Shown here piece by piece: positions 36,224 through 47,101 of a stretch of 64,000 nucleotides of DNA. The number at the start of each line of letters is the position of its first letter. Position 1 is the first letter of the stretch. The notes under the pieces are model-generated. The model saw nothing but the letters and a program-made list of their open reading frames with translations, ran no database searches and was not told where the DNA came from. The translations under genes were made by a program, and so were the position numbers. The DNA is taken from contig JACGCM010000655.1 of NCBI GenBank assembly GCA_014058105.1, positions 1,630,001 through 1,694,000 on the forward strand, read 5' to 3'. This DNA is from Kingdonia uniflora (Eukaryota > Streptophyta > Magnoliopsida > Ranunculales > Circaeasteraceae).

Positions 36224-36362
36224 ATTCTTCGACGAGCTATCATTTAGCAGTTAGGGGCAGGCTGTTAAAAAAGAAGCAAAGACAGAAGTGGCTATTGTTC
36301 GACGAGCTATTCTTCAGCGGCTATTCTTCGACGAGCTATCATTTAGCAGTTAGAGGCAGGCT
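36224..36362 (+). repeat. Local repeats of TTCGACGAGCTAT
   Basis: ATTCTTCGACGAGCTATCAT, then TTAGCAGTTAG(A/G)GGCAGGCTG, appears twice (about 36226 and 36319). Further single TTCGACGAGCTAT or near-copies lie at about 36206 and 36298. Confidence 0.8.
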
Positions 36363-36443
36363 GCCGTAGCCTTTCAAATAGCTCAGGGGAAGCAAATAAA
36401 AAGACAGAAGTTTACTACGCAAGGAACGACCTAAGTCACTAAT

Positions 36444-36649
36444 GAGGACTGGTAATGCCTGTAGCGGTTCTGGTTCTTTGAAAGAATCAAGTGCCGTGCC
36501 CTAACTGTTGCCAAATGTTTTGAGGACTGGTCATGTCTGTAGCGGTTCTGGTTCTTTGAAAGAAGTGCCGTACCGTGCCCTAACTGTTGCCAATAGAAGA
36601 GTGCCGTGCCCTAAAAGCAGTTTAGAGGACTGGTCATGTCTGTAGCGCT
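36444..36649 (+). repeat. Tandem array, GAGGACTGGTCATGTCTGTAGC units
   Basis: Units at 36444, 36522 and 36625 share GAGGACTGGTMATGYCTGTA then GCGGTTCTGG. GTGCCGTGCCCTAA also recurs three times within the array. Confidence 0.85.
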
Positions 36650-36996
36650 GGACTTCTTATAGGGTCGAACCTCGAAGGATCCTCAGTGCGTAGTTCTCGC
36701 ATTCCTGAGTGGTAGACGCGTCGAGTCGTGGTTAGCACATGTGCGCAAAGAGGATCCCCTATTGACAGAAGATGTACCACTTAAGGATTTTCATGACCAA
36801 TAGCTGGAAGACGTACGGCTAAGGATTTTCATGACCAGTTTCTATAGACGTAGTTTAGGGGTCACGCAGTGTGTTTTGGCCAAGAATGTCTTAACTTGCG
36901 TACGCAGAGACCCATTGCCACTTCGGAGTATAGGTTGGATCCGCTGACTTCAAGGATCCTCAGAAGAGAGATGAAGTGCGCAAACTGAGTGGTAGA

Positions 36997-37160
36997 AGCG
37001 ATTCATCACGCGATTCTACCTAGGAAATCTTTGAACCATAGCTTTCTCAAAGCTTGGACCTCGCCCCAAAGCTTTAGCGATTCGTCACGTGATTCTACCT
37101 AGGAAATCTTTGAACCATAGCTTTGAACCATAGCTTTCTCAAAGCTTGGACCTCGCCCCT
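36997..37160 (+). repeat. Tandem duplication, period 79 bp, with inner slippage
   Basis: AGCGATTCRTCACGYGATTC, then TACCTAGGAAATCTTTGAACCATAGC...GACCTCGCCCC, twice. The second copy repeats TTGAACCATAGC an extra time. Confidence 0.9.
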
Positions 37161-37272
37161 AAACCTTTTTGTCTTTGTCTATAGAAAAGAGTGAAAGCTA
37201 CGGGGTTGGGCAAGATCCCTCCATAGAAGCTGCCAAATCCAAGAAGCAATCCCCGTACGCAAGTCTCTTAAG

Positions 37273-37415
37273 GCTCCGCATAGGTTGGACTTAAGGCTCC
37301 GCATAGATTGGACCTCTTTCTTTCTTGCTGTTTTTTGGAGCTGACGACTCCGAAGTATAGGTTGGATCCTCTTTCTTTCTTGCTGTTTTTTGGAGCTGAC
37401 GACTCCTAAAGCTTT
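37273..37415 (+). repeat. Nested direct repeats
   Basis: CTTAAGGCTCCGCATAGRTT then GGAC occurs twice (37265-37312). CCTCTTTCTTTCTTGCTGTT then TTTTGGAGCTGACGACTCC occurs twice (37312-37405), with a GGATCC in the second left junction (TTGGATCCTCTTT against TTGGACCTCTTT). Confidence 0.85.
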
Positions 37416-38125
37416 GGGTAGGCTTGGTCTACTGACGACCTAAGGTAGACGACTGACATCCAACCAGAAGTGCGCTTCAAACTACGCTCACCGTACGCAA
37501 GTCCTTCCATAGGGTTGGTCCTTGCACCTAGCGATCTGTCTAGTACTCTAAGCTCTCTTTGCTCTGCTCTGCAAATTGGTTCGCTTCAAAACGACCTCAA
37601 AAAAAAACGAGCCATCTTCTACATGGCCCATTTTAGGCCGGCATCTGAGCAAGTCTTTCTCATCCTCTCATCTATCAGGCTCACTCCGGCTTCGATCGCT
37701 CTATTCTTTCCTTCAATCTCGTCTGGCTTTGCAACTAGCTATAGACTCTGGTCCTTCTCTTGAAGTGACAGGCCATTCTTCATCTTCTTGCTTCTACGCT
37801 TACCATTTAGGAGTCGCACAGTTCTACTGACAATGAAAGAGCATTAGTAGTTTAGAGCGTACGCAAGTTTTCAAAAAAAGCCTTAGTAGTTGTAGTTTAG
37901 AGTAGCCTTTAAAAGAAGTAGGAGGTTACCCACTTAAAAAAAGGGTTAGGACTTGCGTACGTTTAAAAGAGCCACTTGCGTACGGGTAAAAGAATAGTGA
38001 ATTGTAATGTAGGGTGTCCGAAGTAGTTTAAAAGGGTTTAAAGAAAGAGGAAGTTGCTAAAGCTACCAGTCGCATCGAGGAAGCCAAGGGAGAAAGAAGA
38101 CAGGAAGCCAAGACACTGGAATGTG

Positions 38126-38159
38126 GAGCCGTACGCCGTATCAGCCGCACGTATGGTTC
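38126..38159 (+). other. Group II intron domain V-like sequence
   Basis: The 34 bases start GAGCCGTACGC and end GCACGTATGGTTC, the expected length and end sequences of organellar group II intron domain V (canonical form GAGCCGTAYG...CRYGTACGGTTC). The two arms pair as GAGCCGTAC with GTATGGTTC (with G-T pairs), leaving a CGTATCAGC-like tip instead of a GAAA tetraloop. The catalytic triad region near the 5' end reads as an AGC/CGT context consistent with the family. No flanking exon of a known mitochondrial gene is apparent, and a tandem 79-bp repeat begins directly after it (38165), so it is probably a stranded intron fragment. A trans-spliced intron piece cannot be excluded. Confidence 0.5.
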
Positions 38160-38164
38160 ACTGA

Positions 38165-38329
38165 GAAGAACGTAGTTTGGATCACAGGAGTCGCTCGGTG
38201 ATGGTTTTGGAAATAGGTCTGTGAAATAGACATTACGCCGAAAGAAGAACGTAGTTTGGATCACTTGCGTACGGAGTAACTCGGTGGTAGTTTTGGAAAT
38301 AGGTCTGTGAAATAGACATTACGCCGAAA
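38165..38329 (+). repeat. 79/86-bp tandem duplication, one copy with a family A element
   Basis: Copy 1 (38165-38243) and copy 2 (38244-38329) match almost throughout (GAAGAACGTAGTTTGGATCA...GAAATAGACATTACGCCGAAA). Where copy 1 reads GATCA-CA-GGAGT, copy 2 reads GATCA-CTTGCGTAC-GGAGT, which accounts for the whole 7-base length difference. The element was gained in copy 2 or lost from copy 1 after the duplication. The array follows the domain V-like motif. Confidence 0.85.
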
Positions 38330-39554
38330 GAAGGATCCTTTTTAAACTACTGGTTGTGGGTTTGGATATAGGAGTCTAACCGATAGCGCTATAAGATGGC
38401 CAATCATCGATGCCCTAGCTACGCAACTATCGCTACTAGCCTAGTTGGTAGAAGCGCTAAGCCAGTTTCTTCACTCCAATAGGACACAAGCAAGACTCAC
38501 GCCGAGATCTAGGATCACAATAGCGTGCCAAACTATTCAACCTCACCCTAGACCGCGAGAGATACGAGACCTAGGACCCAGTACGCTATTCGTCAGAGAA
38601 AAAGAGATGATCTGAACCATAACGTAGAGAGATGCCGAGAGAAGCGGAGGTAGACTGAACAACGGATGAACTCTAACCAAAAGAGAGCGATCTATCGAAT
38701 AGAGTAGAAATCCACAAGCGAGCAGCTGCACTAGAAGGGACCGAAGCTTATAGATATTGACAAGACTTATAGATATTGACAAGAAAGGTCTTAGAGGCGA
38801 TTTATTAGGGCGTAGTTGCGAGGATGACTCTCTTCTATCGTCTAGGATGCCAAAGGAAGCTGGAAGCAAAGGTAGCTTTCTAAACCACTAGAATAGGTAG
38901 GATCCAAACTACAAACTACGAGCTAATAGCTAGAAGAAAAGGAAGCTTTCTAAACTACTAGCACCACCTAGGTAGGATCCAAACTACAAACTACGAGCTG
39001 TTTTTTAACGGACTTGCGTACGTTTAAAAGGGTTAGAGCCGTAGTTAAAAAAAGCCAGACTTTTCGGTCTTCGCTCTCTTCTGTCATCCTACGCCTCTCT
39101 ATGTCTTGTCCCTTCTTTGGATCAGGTCTTGGCCTTATTCGTTTTCTCCGAGCTTAGTGTAGTGAAAGAGCTATTTAAAACAGCTAGCGAAAGCTGGCGC
39201 CTTACTCCTCGTAGTGAACCTAGGTCCTGGGTTCCTCCTTTTAAAGCTCTTTTGCCGGATAAGATCAAATGAAGGTGTGTACCCACTCCGCCGACCTAAG
39301 CAGAAGGGTGAGTAGAAGAAAAGGTTCTTTTACGGGGGTGGGCTTTCAAAATAGTTTCAAAGAGTCACTTGCGTACGAAGAAAGGCAGTGAGAAAGGGAG
39401 TAGTTTGGAGGACAGGTCTGACCAAGGAGAGATGCCCAATCCAGAAGTGAAATGGAAGGGAGAGCCGAGCAAGAGCGCCACTACTACTACTACTGTCAGA
39501 GCCAGAGGACATTTCCATTCTGTTCTGGTTTTGTCCAAAGGCTGACGCATGTGA

Positions 39555-40105
39555 GGGAAAAGAAGGATCGAGAACACACCAGCAACACACTGACGCACAA
39601 AGAGAGGACACCGGTAGTTGTAGTTGTAGTTGTAGTTGTAGTTAAGGAACGCACCAGCCGTATAGCCTAAAGAAGAGAAAAGAAGGATCGAGAACACACC
39701 AGCAACACACTGACGCAAAGAGAGGACAGCGGTAGTTGTAGTTAAGGAACGCACCAGCCGTATAGCCTAAAGAAGCGAAGAAGGGGCGAGCCTCTATCTA
39801 TGAGTGAACTTGCGTACGGTGAGAGATGCGCAGTGTACCCGCAAAGAAAAGGCAGCAAGAAGTTGGGGTAGTGGTAGTGGATCTGCCTATTATGAGTGAA
39901 CTTGCGTACGGTGAGAGATGCGCGGTGTACCTGTCCCGTACATCGAGAGAAAAGAAGGACCGAGCGCCAGCCTTACGCAAAGAGAGGACACCGGTAGTTG
40001 TAGTTAAGGAACGCACCAGCCGAATTCTCTAGAAGAGAAGAAGGTGCGAACCCATAGGAAAGTATCTATGAGTGAACTTGCGTACGGTGAAAGATGAGCA
40101 GTCTA
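39555..40105 (+). repeat. Complex tandem array of about 100-bp units
   Basis: Three copies of a block holding AGAAAAGAAGGAYCGAG, AACACACCAGCAACACACTG, AGAGAGGACACCGG, TAGTTG repeats and AAGGAACGCACCAGCC, at about 39559, 39677 and 39949. Interleaved are three copies of TATGAGTGAACTTGCGTACG then GTGARAGATG (39796, 39890 and 40067). The TAGTTG hexamer number differs between block copies (five, two and two). Frames up to 129 codons on the minus strand arise here. Confidence 0.85.
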
Positions 40106-43100
40106 CCTGTCCCGTACATCGAGTCAAGAAGATAAGGTAGCCGGAGGTCTTAGAGAGATCCTTTGCACCTATCTCAATGGTAGGTGCTCATTCTTTGTTT
40201 TTCTAGTTCTAGTAGGTGCCAAAGTATCTATGAGGTGTGCTGAGGAGGCTTTAGGGAGGTTCTAAAAAAAGAGAGTTGTTTTCGAGTTGTATCGCCCGTA
40301 GTGGAGGGTGGTTTTCGAGTTGTATCACCGTACGCAAGTGTAGTGGACCGTGCAAGGACTGCGGTAATGGCGTTACCTTTCTTCCGAACTCATCTTTCAG
40401 CCTTAACTCACCGTACGCAAGTTTCAGCCTTTCGGGTAGTTAATGCTCTTTTTGTCTTTCAATACGCTTCAAAAGCATCACTTTGGCTTTTTTTAGGGGA
40501 GCAGCAAGAAAGAACCCATCAACTTGCGTACGGTAGTTTAGAAAGCGATTTTGCGCCTTGAGTTTGGAGCAACATTACCACTACAGCCATTAGAGGGCGA
40601 GAAACGGAACTGGAGCCTCTTTTTTTGAAGAGGGCAGCAAATGGAACTAGAGCCTCTTTTTTTGAAGAGGGCAAATGGAACTAGAGCCTCTTTTTTTCTT
40701 GTCGAATAGCCCCCCCTTTTTTCACTCTCCCTGTCAACGCTTTTTCGTTGCAGACACGAAGCGTTACTGCGTTTGTGCGTCGAATTACTCTACTCTCCGT
40801 ACGCAAGTCAGATTCGCTTTTGGACGTAGCAGTTGAATCTTTAACTCCAGAAAAAAAAGGAGCCTCCAACTACTTTCGTAGCAGATACGGTTCAATCGAC
40901 GTAAGAAAGGCACTCTTTTCTGCATATTTATCTTTAGTGCCATCTTTTTTTTATAGGTCCCCGGAGCGCGGTATGCTCCAAGCAGCGCAGCAAGATAGGG
41001 GTTCCCATAAAGGTAGTTTAGAAGGATCCAAACTACAAACTACGGATTCGCCCTTAGGCTTAAAAAAGGCGTCCTGGCCCCAGATGCAAGGCTTCCCCTA
41101 ACTACTTAAGCAGTCCACTCTTACGCGTTAGCGCAATGGGCGAGCCGTAGTTAAGGATCCTAGGCGAAAAACTGCAAGAAAGACATCTTTCTTTCGGCGC
41201 TAAGAGCTATTTAAGACGAAAGAGTATAAAAGTGTAGCAAAGAAAAAAAGTCGTGCTTTCTAAACCACAACCACTTTGCTACCGAAGTTGGTCAAAAAAA
41301 ACACAAGTAATGTCTATAGCCAGAAGTTCTTTCCTTGAAATCAGGAGAGTCACCTCTAAGTGTTTAGCCGAGGTCTAAAGGCTGTGAAAAGGTATTTTTT
41401 TAGGGGTGGTGATATGGTGGTGAAATCTTGCAATAAAGATTAGAGGGGTGTGCTGTAGGCGATGGTTTTGCTGAGATTGCATACTAGGTCAAGTCCTTTC
41501 GAGAAGGCGCATCGACTAGGATAAAATAGATTGACTACCCCGCCTCTTGATCTTTCTTGCCGGACGCTGTTATATATTTTCCAACGCCTTTCTTTTCGTT
41601 TTTTTTGCCACAAAAACACACCACGAACTTGCGTACGGTAGTTTAGAAAGCGGATCTCACACTAGGTCCACGCACAAGAAGAAGAAAGCAAGGATCCTTT
41701 TTAAAGGCTTGCGTACGGGGATCTCATGCTAGGTCTAATACCTTATCCTTTGGATAGGCGGAGTAGCTTAGACAGTAGTTTAGCAAACGAACTTTGTTTT
41801 TTTTAGCGGTCCTTCATCCTCGATCTTTTCCGCCTATGTTGCTTTGGTGAAGTGGTCTCAAGATATGTAGTGTGTTTTCACAAGCATTTTGAGCCGATTT
41901 TGCCTCTGAACGAGCAACACTTTTGAAGCACACAATGACCTACGCTTTCGCTTTCTGTGATCTGCTGGTAAAGAAGAAGCACGCAAGGATCCTGACCTAC
42001 GCTTTTTTCTGTGAAGGAAAGGCGGTAGTTAAGGAAAGGAACCACGAAATAAAGGCGGTAGTTAAGGAAAGGAACCACAAAGGAAACCTAGAGTCGAAGG
42101 CGTAGGTATGACTACGGTCGACTAGCTGACCTAAGCGGAGATGAGAGCACTTGACTACGTGGTGGGGTAGGCATCCTTCACTGATGGAAAGCCCTTTTAA
42201 AGCCTAGCTTTCCTTAGTCTGTCCTATATGACTGGTCCTTCGTTTCGTTCCGGAATCTGAGAAAGGTTTAGGCGTCCATCTGATCTATCCGTCTCGCTTT
42301 TTCGCTGGTATACTACTGTAGTTTAGGATGTATCTGCCTTTCCTAAAAGAAAGGCTACTCAAGATTGGATGGATGAGTCTTTCTTTGCGTCAATCTAGAC
42401 AGAAAGAGCCGCTAGTAGCTAGGAGCGTCTTAGAAAGACGAGTTTTTGAGAGGGCCTTCTATGACTGTGTCTTACTTGTGAGAGCCTTGCCCTCGGAGAT
42501 GTACTAGACGAAGGTGACTAGGTGTTTTAAAAGCCAGTGGAGTAATCAGTGTAAAGATTGGCTCAGGTGGCCTAAGTGAGAGTGTGTTTAAGGAACGCAT
42601 CTGATCGATCGGGTGGAGATGGCTTGCAAGGATCCTCAGAGTGAACAAGAGATAGGCAAAGGATATGGCTGGTCTTGCATTTCTAGTGCTCTGTTTATGC
42701 TTTACTCTCATTTCGCTTCTAAACTACATCAAGTTCTTCAGATTTTACGTGTCGCTTCTTGGTCTATCTAGTTCAGATTTACGTGAACAGAGTTTGCTTC
42801 GTCGTACGCAAGTTGGGGTGTGTTTGTGTTTTAGGCCCGTTCACTAAAGCGGGTCCAGTTCGAGATCAACATAAAAGCCAGTTCGAGATCAACAGGAAAT
42901 CCAGGGGGTGACGAGGATCTGCTCTTGGTCTATCTAGGATCCTTGCAGTTCTCTCGATTTCTTGCTGGTACAGCTCTAAAGGCTAGGTATGACTTACCCA
43001 GGGGCGAAAGAAGATGGGCTTAACTCCACTTGCTTTCTATTTGTTTTAAAGCTGGGCTTTAAAAAGAGGTGGGAGCCAGAGGAAGGGCTAAAAAAGGATT

Positions 43101-44519
43101 AAAGAAAAGAGCTACATTGGATTTCTAAACTACGGTAGGTTCTTTATTGCTAGGATCCTTGCTCGTCCTTTCAAGACTGACGCTACTAGTTATTCTTCTT
43201 TCTCTTGCTAGGATCCTTGACTTCGATAGCTCTAAGCAAAGAGGACTATATACATCAGTAGGCCCAGCCCAGGGCTTTAAGTAGTTAGAGGGATTAAAGA
43301 GCCATTAGAGGTGGCTTGTCCTTAGTATTGAGTTGCTAAAGCTCCGGTAAACCTAGGAGTGTGCTTCACTTGCGTACGACGAAAGGCAAGAATTTGCTAG
43401 GCCCCAGACGAAAGAAACGAGTTTGATCTCCAGCTTTTGTGAAGAGTGAGCGCTTTGCTGAACAAGGCTTTCGTCCTATACCTACGTCAGTCTTGGTCCC
43501 CGTACGCAAGTTCGCTCTAATGCTAATGTCCTGAGCGTTTGCGTGTCTTCCCTTCCCTTCCCTTTTTAAACCAGTAGGCTATTCCCTTCCCTCTCCAGTA
43601 GTGTGTTGCGGCTATTCTGACGAAGAGGTTCGGTCTATGTCTAGCTTCAACACACCCCCTCTCCTATTGCGATTATTGGCTTACTAAGGATCCTTACTAT
43701 AGGCCGCGATTTGCGTTGTTAGCTGCTATGCGCATGTAGCCAAATCCAGATCCTTTAAAAAAACAAACTTGCGTACGCTGATGAATCGCATCGCATCTTA
43801 GGGTGTGTTCCTGTCGGACACTACCCGCCAATGTTTAGACAGGACTTCCAAACGTTTGCGCACGACCGTCTCAAGTTTTTGGCAGGTTTCCTTTTTTCAT
43901 ACTATGCTAGTGGTGTTTAAAAAGAGCTTCTTTCCTCCAAGCGTAGTTTTAGAGGCTGCATCCTACTTAAGAACTTAGAAGCAATTCTCCAAGGAAAAAC
44001 TAGTGCTACTCTTCATGGGCGAGGTCCCGGCGACAGATCTGGATCAGTGGTTGATAGCAGTCTTTAGTCAGATGATTCTCGTACGCCTTCCTCTTTTTGG
44101 CCTGAATTCCCTATCTCTGATCTTTGGCCGGCATGCCTCGACTAGTAAAAAAAAGGCACTCTTTTGAGACTCTCAATGATCGGCGTTCCCTCGGTTTTCA
44201 AAGGAGTTGATGCTGGTCCTTCATGTAGAGCCTAGAGTCGACAAGTATGGACGAGCGTCATGATCCCCGGGTTTATTTAAGGACTGCAAAAAAAAAAAAA
44301 GACTTATCTTCTTCCTTTGACGTACGTACTATGCTTCTTGTTTTGCTAAAAAAAAGACTTCTCCGTACGCAAGTATCTTCAGAAAAGACGTACTATGCTT
44401 CTTGTTTTGCTCGTACGCAAGTTTCAAAAAAACCGGGACTCTGAGCATTCTGATCTCCACCCTTCTTGCTTTGCCTGTCTCAAGGGAACTGTTGCTTTTT
44501 TTTTTGTCTCCACCCTTCT

Positions 44520-44632
44520 CCTTCTTGCTTTGCGTGTCTCACTTTTGCTTTGCGTGTCTCACTTTTGCTTTGCGTGTCTCAATGGAGCGTGCTTTACGTG
44601 TCTCAATGGAACGTGATTTGCGTGTCTCAACG
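44520..44632 (+). repeat. Tandem array of 20-24-bp units (TTTGCGTGTCTCA)
   Basis: Five to six units: three of TTTTGCTTTGCGTGTCTCAC, then three of ATGGARCGTGCTTTACGTGT-CTCA type. Because the unit length is close to a multiple of three, all three plus-strand frames stay open, which yields several spurious frames. Confidence 0.88.
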
Positions 44633-45095
44633 GAAGGCTGGCTGGGCCAAGGCTCTCACTAGCCACTCTACATCTTCTGCGTGGGAGGTTTGGACAAGTC
44701 ATAGCGTTGCGCCTACCTTCTCTCCTTACTCTGGCCTATCTTCTATAAGAGACTCCCGATGCGCTATCTTTCACGGCTTCTATGCTTCAAAGATCCGAAG
44801 ACTCACTATGCTAGGCCTAAACTGAATCCAAGCCTAGGCCATTATCCAAGCTTTGACTCTCTATGATGGGATGGCTCTGCTCTCGCCCTAACTTTCGTGA
44901 CTCTCTAAGTGAACGATGGCTAGGTCTACAGCACACCCGGGGATAGGCAAGATCTCTGCTCCTTTTTTTTGAACCTCTCTTTTCAGCCGGGTGCTGCTTA
45001 TGACCCATTATCAGATGCTCAGTTGAGATGGGCGGGAGAGTACCGGTCTCGGAGTCAAAGGCCATGCAGTGGGGAATAGGCCGAAAGGATACGTA

Positions 45096-45140
45096 GGATG
45101 GCGGAAGCCCGGGTAGGACTCGAACCCCATGATCTCTAGA
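45096..45140 (-). other. tRNA 3'-half-like sequence (uncertain)
   Basis: The minus strand reads GGGGTTCGAGTCCTACCC followed by GGGCTTCC, which looks like a tRNA T-arm (GGTTCGAGTCC loop) and 3' acceptor strand. TCTAGAGATCAT upstream could be an anticodon-stem remnant. I cannot find a matching 5' acceptor or D-arm, and the amino-acid identity is not clear. It may be a decayed tRNA of plastid or mitochondrial origin, or chance. Confidence 0.3.
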
Positions 45141-46985
45141 CTTAAGATGGATAGTATAGAGTGATAGTATATAAGAGATCATGCTGAAAAAAAAGCCAAC
45201 CGATTCCTCTATTCCGCTGATTGCATATCTTCTTGCCCAGATCTTGGCTTAGGTAGTGTTGGTCTTTCATTCCGGGTTTTTTTTCTTGCCTATCTACACT
45301 CTTTTCTTCCTTCTTGCTCCTACCGGTATACAAGGAGAATCCCCGGAGGATCCTTGCTTCTTGCCTGATCTCTCTTCGGTGGATGGCTGCACCAAGAACC
45401 CCTCTCTTCTCCGGGCTCTCTCAGCTATCTCCATTCTTTCATCTTCTATAGGTTGGTGATCTTTGCCTCAACACACTGCAGGATCTTAGGGGAAAAACGT
45501 AATGCAAGCTTGGTCTTTTTTTTTCGGGCTTCGACGTACGCAAGTTCTGAGTCCTGGATACTATGACCTATCACATGCATGCCTTCGGTGTTGGATAGCC
45601 GAGCCTATGAGAGACTACCTTGCTTTAGATTCCAAACTCCGTGCTCTACCACTCTACGGACTATGGACTCCTTCCACTCGATGGTCGGTCAGAATAGAGA
45701 ATGCTTCTAAACTACTTTTGGCGGTCGCTGCCGTCGTTCTATGCTCTGCTCTCGCCTTCACTTTCTGATGCTTCTTTGCTCTACTTCTTGCTTCCATAGC
45801 CGATGAAATCTCTATTTCCATTAGACTTGGATCGATGCCCATGATGCTCTACTTTGCTTGGGATTGACACCGAAGCTATACTTAGACCAAACATGATAGT
45901 TTCAAAGGGTGGACAACCTAATGCTGTTCTTCTCCGATCTTGGCTGCATTCCGGACCTACGCTTCCTTAACTACGGCTCAGGGTGGCTCTAAAGGTTCGC
46001 TTTTTGATCTACGGATTTTCTGATGGCTTTGGGTAGGCGAGACTTCCTGGGACCTCTTGCACCTAACCTTTATAGCGTAGTTTAGGATCCTAGCTCTTGT
46101 TGGCTTATCCCTACCTATAGACATTACCACTACGAGTTTAGTAGTTTACTTGCGTACGGTTTTTTTAGCGGCTAAATAAAAAAGCGTTGGGTACCTAGAG
46201 TTGTCCTTACACTCATCTTCCCGCTGAGGATAGCGCGTTCTTTAACTACGAGCGGAGCGCTTTGCCTAAATTGAGACCAAGAAGTTTTGGCTTTTCTTTA
46301 ATCTGAAGACATTACCCCTAAGAAGTAAGAAGTAGAGACTCTCGCAATGTACCCTCGGTAGTCTCTAGGTTCCTTTGAAGATGTCTACGGCTTGCATCAA
46401 GACTTGACTTGTCCAGCATCAGTACTAGGCTCATAAAGGCGATCTTGACTAACTTGCGTACGGTAGTTTAGAAAGCAACGTTTGGAGTCTCGGTTTAGTT
46501 TGTCTTTATTCAGGCTGATCACCGTACGCAAGTGCATTCTTCAGGTCATGCTGTAGAGAGGGCTGCGGTGTGTGTGTTTTGGAGCGCCTTTCTTCTAGTA
46601 CTTGCGTCCGGGGAAAGCTCCTCATGCCTAATCAAGAAGGACCAACTCCTTTTAAAGCCCGAGTAGGGTAGTTGTAGTTTGGAGGTAGTTTAGCGGCTCG
46701 AAGTGGAGTTCAGTTGGACTTGCGTACAGAGATCGAAAAAACATCGGGCAAAGGAAGAGTTATGGCTTTGGCGAGTTAAGAGTTTAAAAAGATAAGCAAT
46801 TAAAGAAAAGAGTTAGTTAAAGGCCTTAGAGCCATTAGAGGTGGCTTTTCTTTCTTTTAAAGACTCATAGAGTAGCCTAAGCAAGGGGTTGGAAAAAGCT
46901 AGGGCGATACCTTGAGGACCCTTCGCTCATGTGATGTGAGGTAGGGCCCAAAGCGTGAGTGAGTTCGTCTTCTAAACTACATGCC

Positions 46986-47101
46986 GTATAAAGAAAAGCA
47001 AAAGCTAGGATCTTGGTTATAACAAGTCACCAGTCAAAAGCTAGGATGTATAAAGAAAAGCAAAAGCTAGGATCTTGGTTATAACAAGTCACCAGTCAAA
47101 A
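46986..47101 (+). repeat. Tandem duplication, period 62 bp
   Basis: GTATAAAGAAAAGCAAAAGC, then TAGGATCTTGGTTATAACAAGTCACCAGTC, twice without mismatch. Confidence 0.93.

Larger units (their letters stand above)
29461..38125. other. Gene-free spacer with many tandem duplications
   Basis: No gene recognised. 29.46-30.45 kb is one of the densest family A zones (about one copy per 110 bp). The interval 30.5-31.05 kb has few micro-repeats and could hold older sequence, but I cannot assign it. From 32.2 kb onward short tandem duplications follow one another closely. A 78-codon frame at 31221-31457 contains WLMFADS and NYADD peptides, discussed among the rejected items. Confidence 0.5.

Noticed and set aside
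39357..40032. Frames of 68-129 codons with poly-VVV or NYNYNY peptides
   Set aside because: They are translations of the TAGTTG hexamer array and duplicated blocks.
40748..41101. 117-codon frame with a SNYFRSRYGSIDVRKALFS stretch
   Set aside because: I compared it mentally with plant mitochondrial ribosomal and respiratory proteins and found no match. It contains a family A-encoded peptide and family B sequence at its end.
44015..44050. Possible plastid trnI 3' exon (CTTCATGGGCGAGGTCCC then CTGGATCAG)
   Set aside because: Only about 14 consecutive bases agree, and the T-arm is not preserved. Too short to call.
44247..44825. Several overlapping frames of 65-119 codons
   Set aside because: All come from the 20-24-bp TTTGCGTGTCTCA array, which leaves three plus-strand frames open at once.
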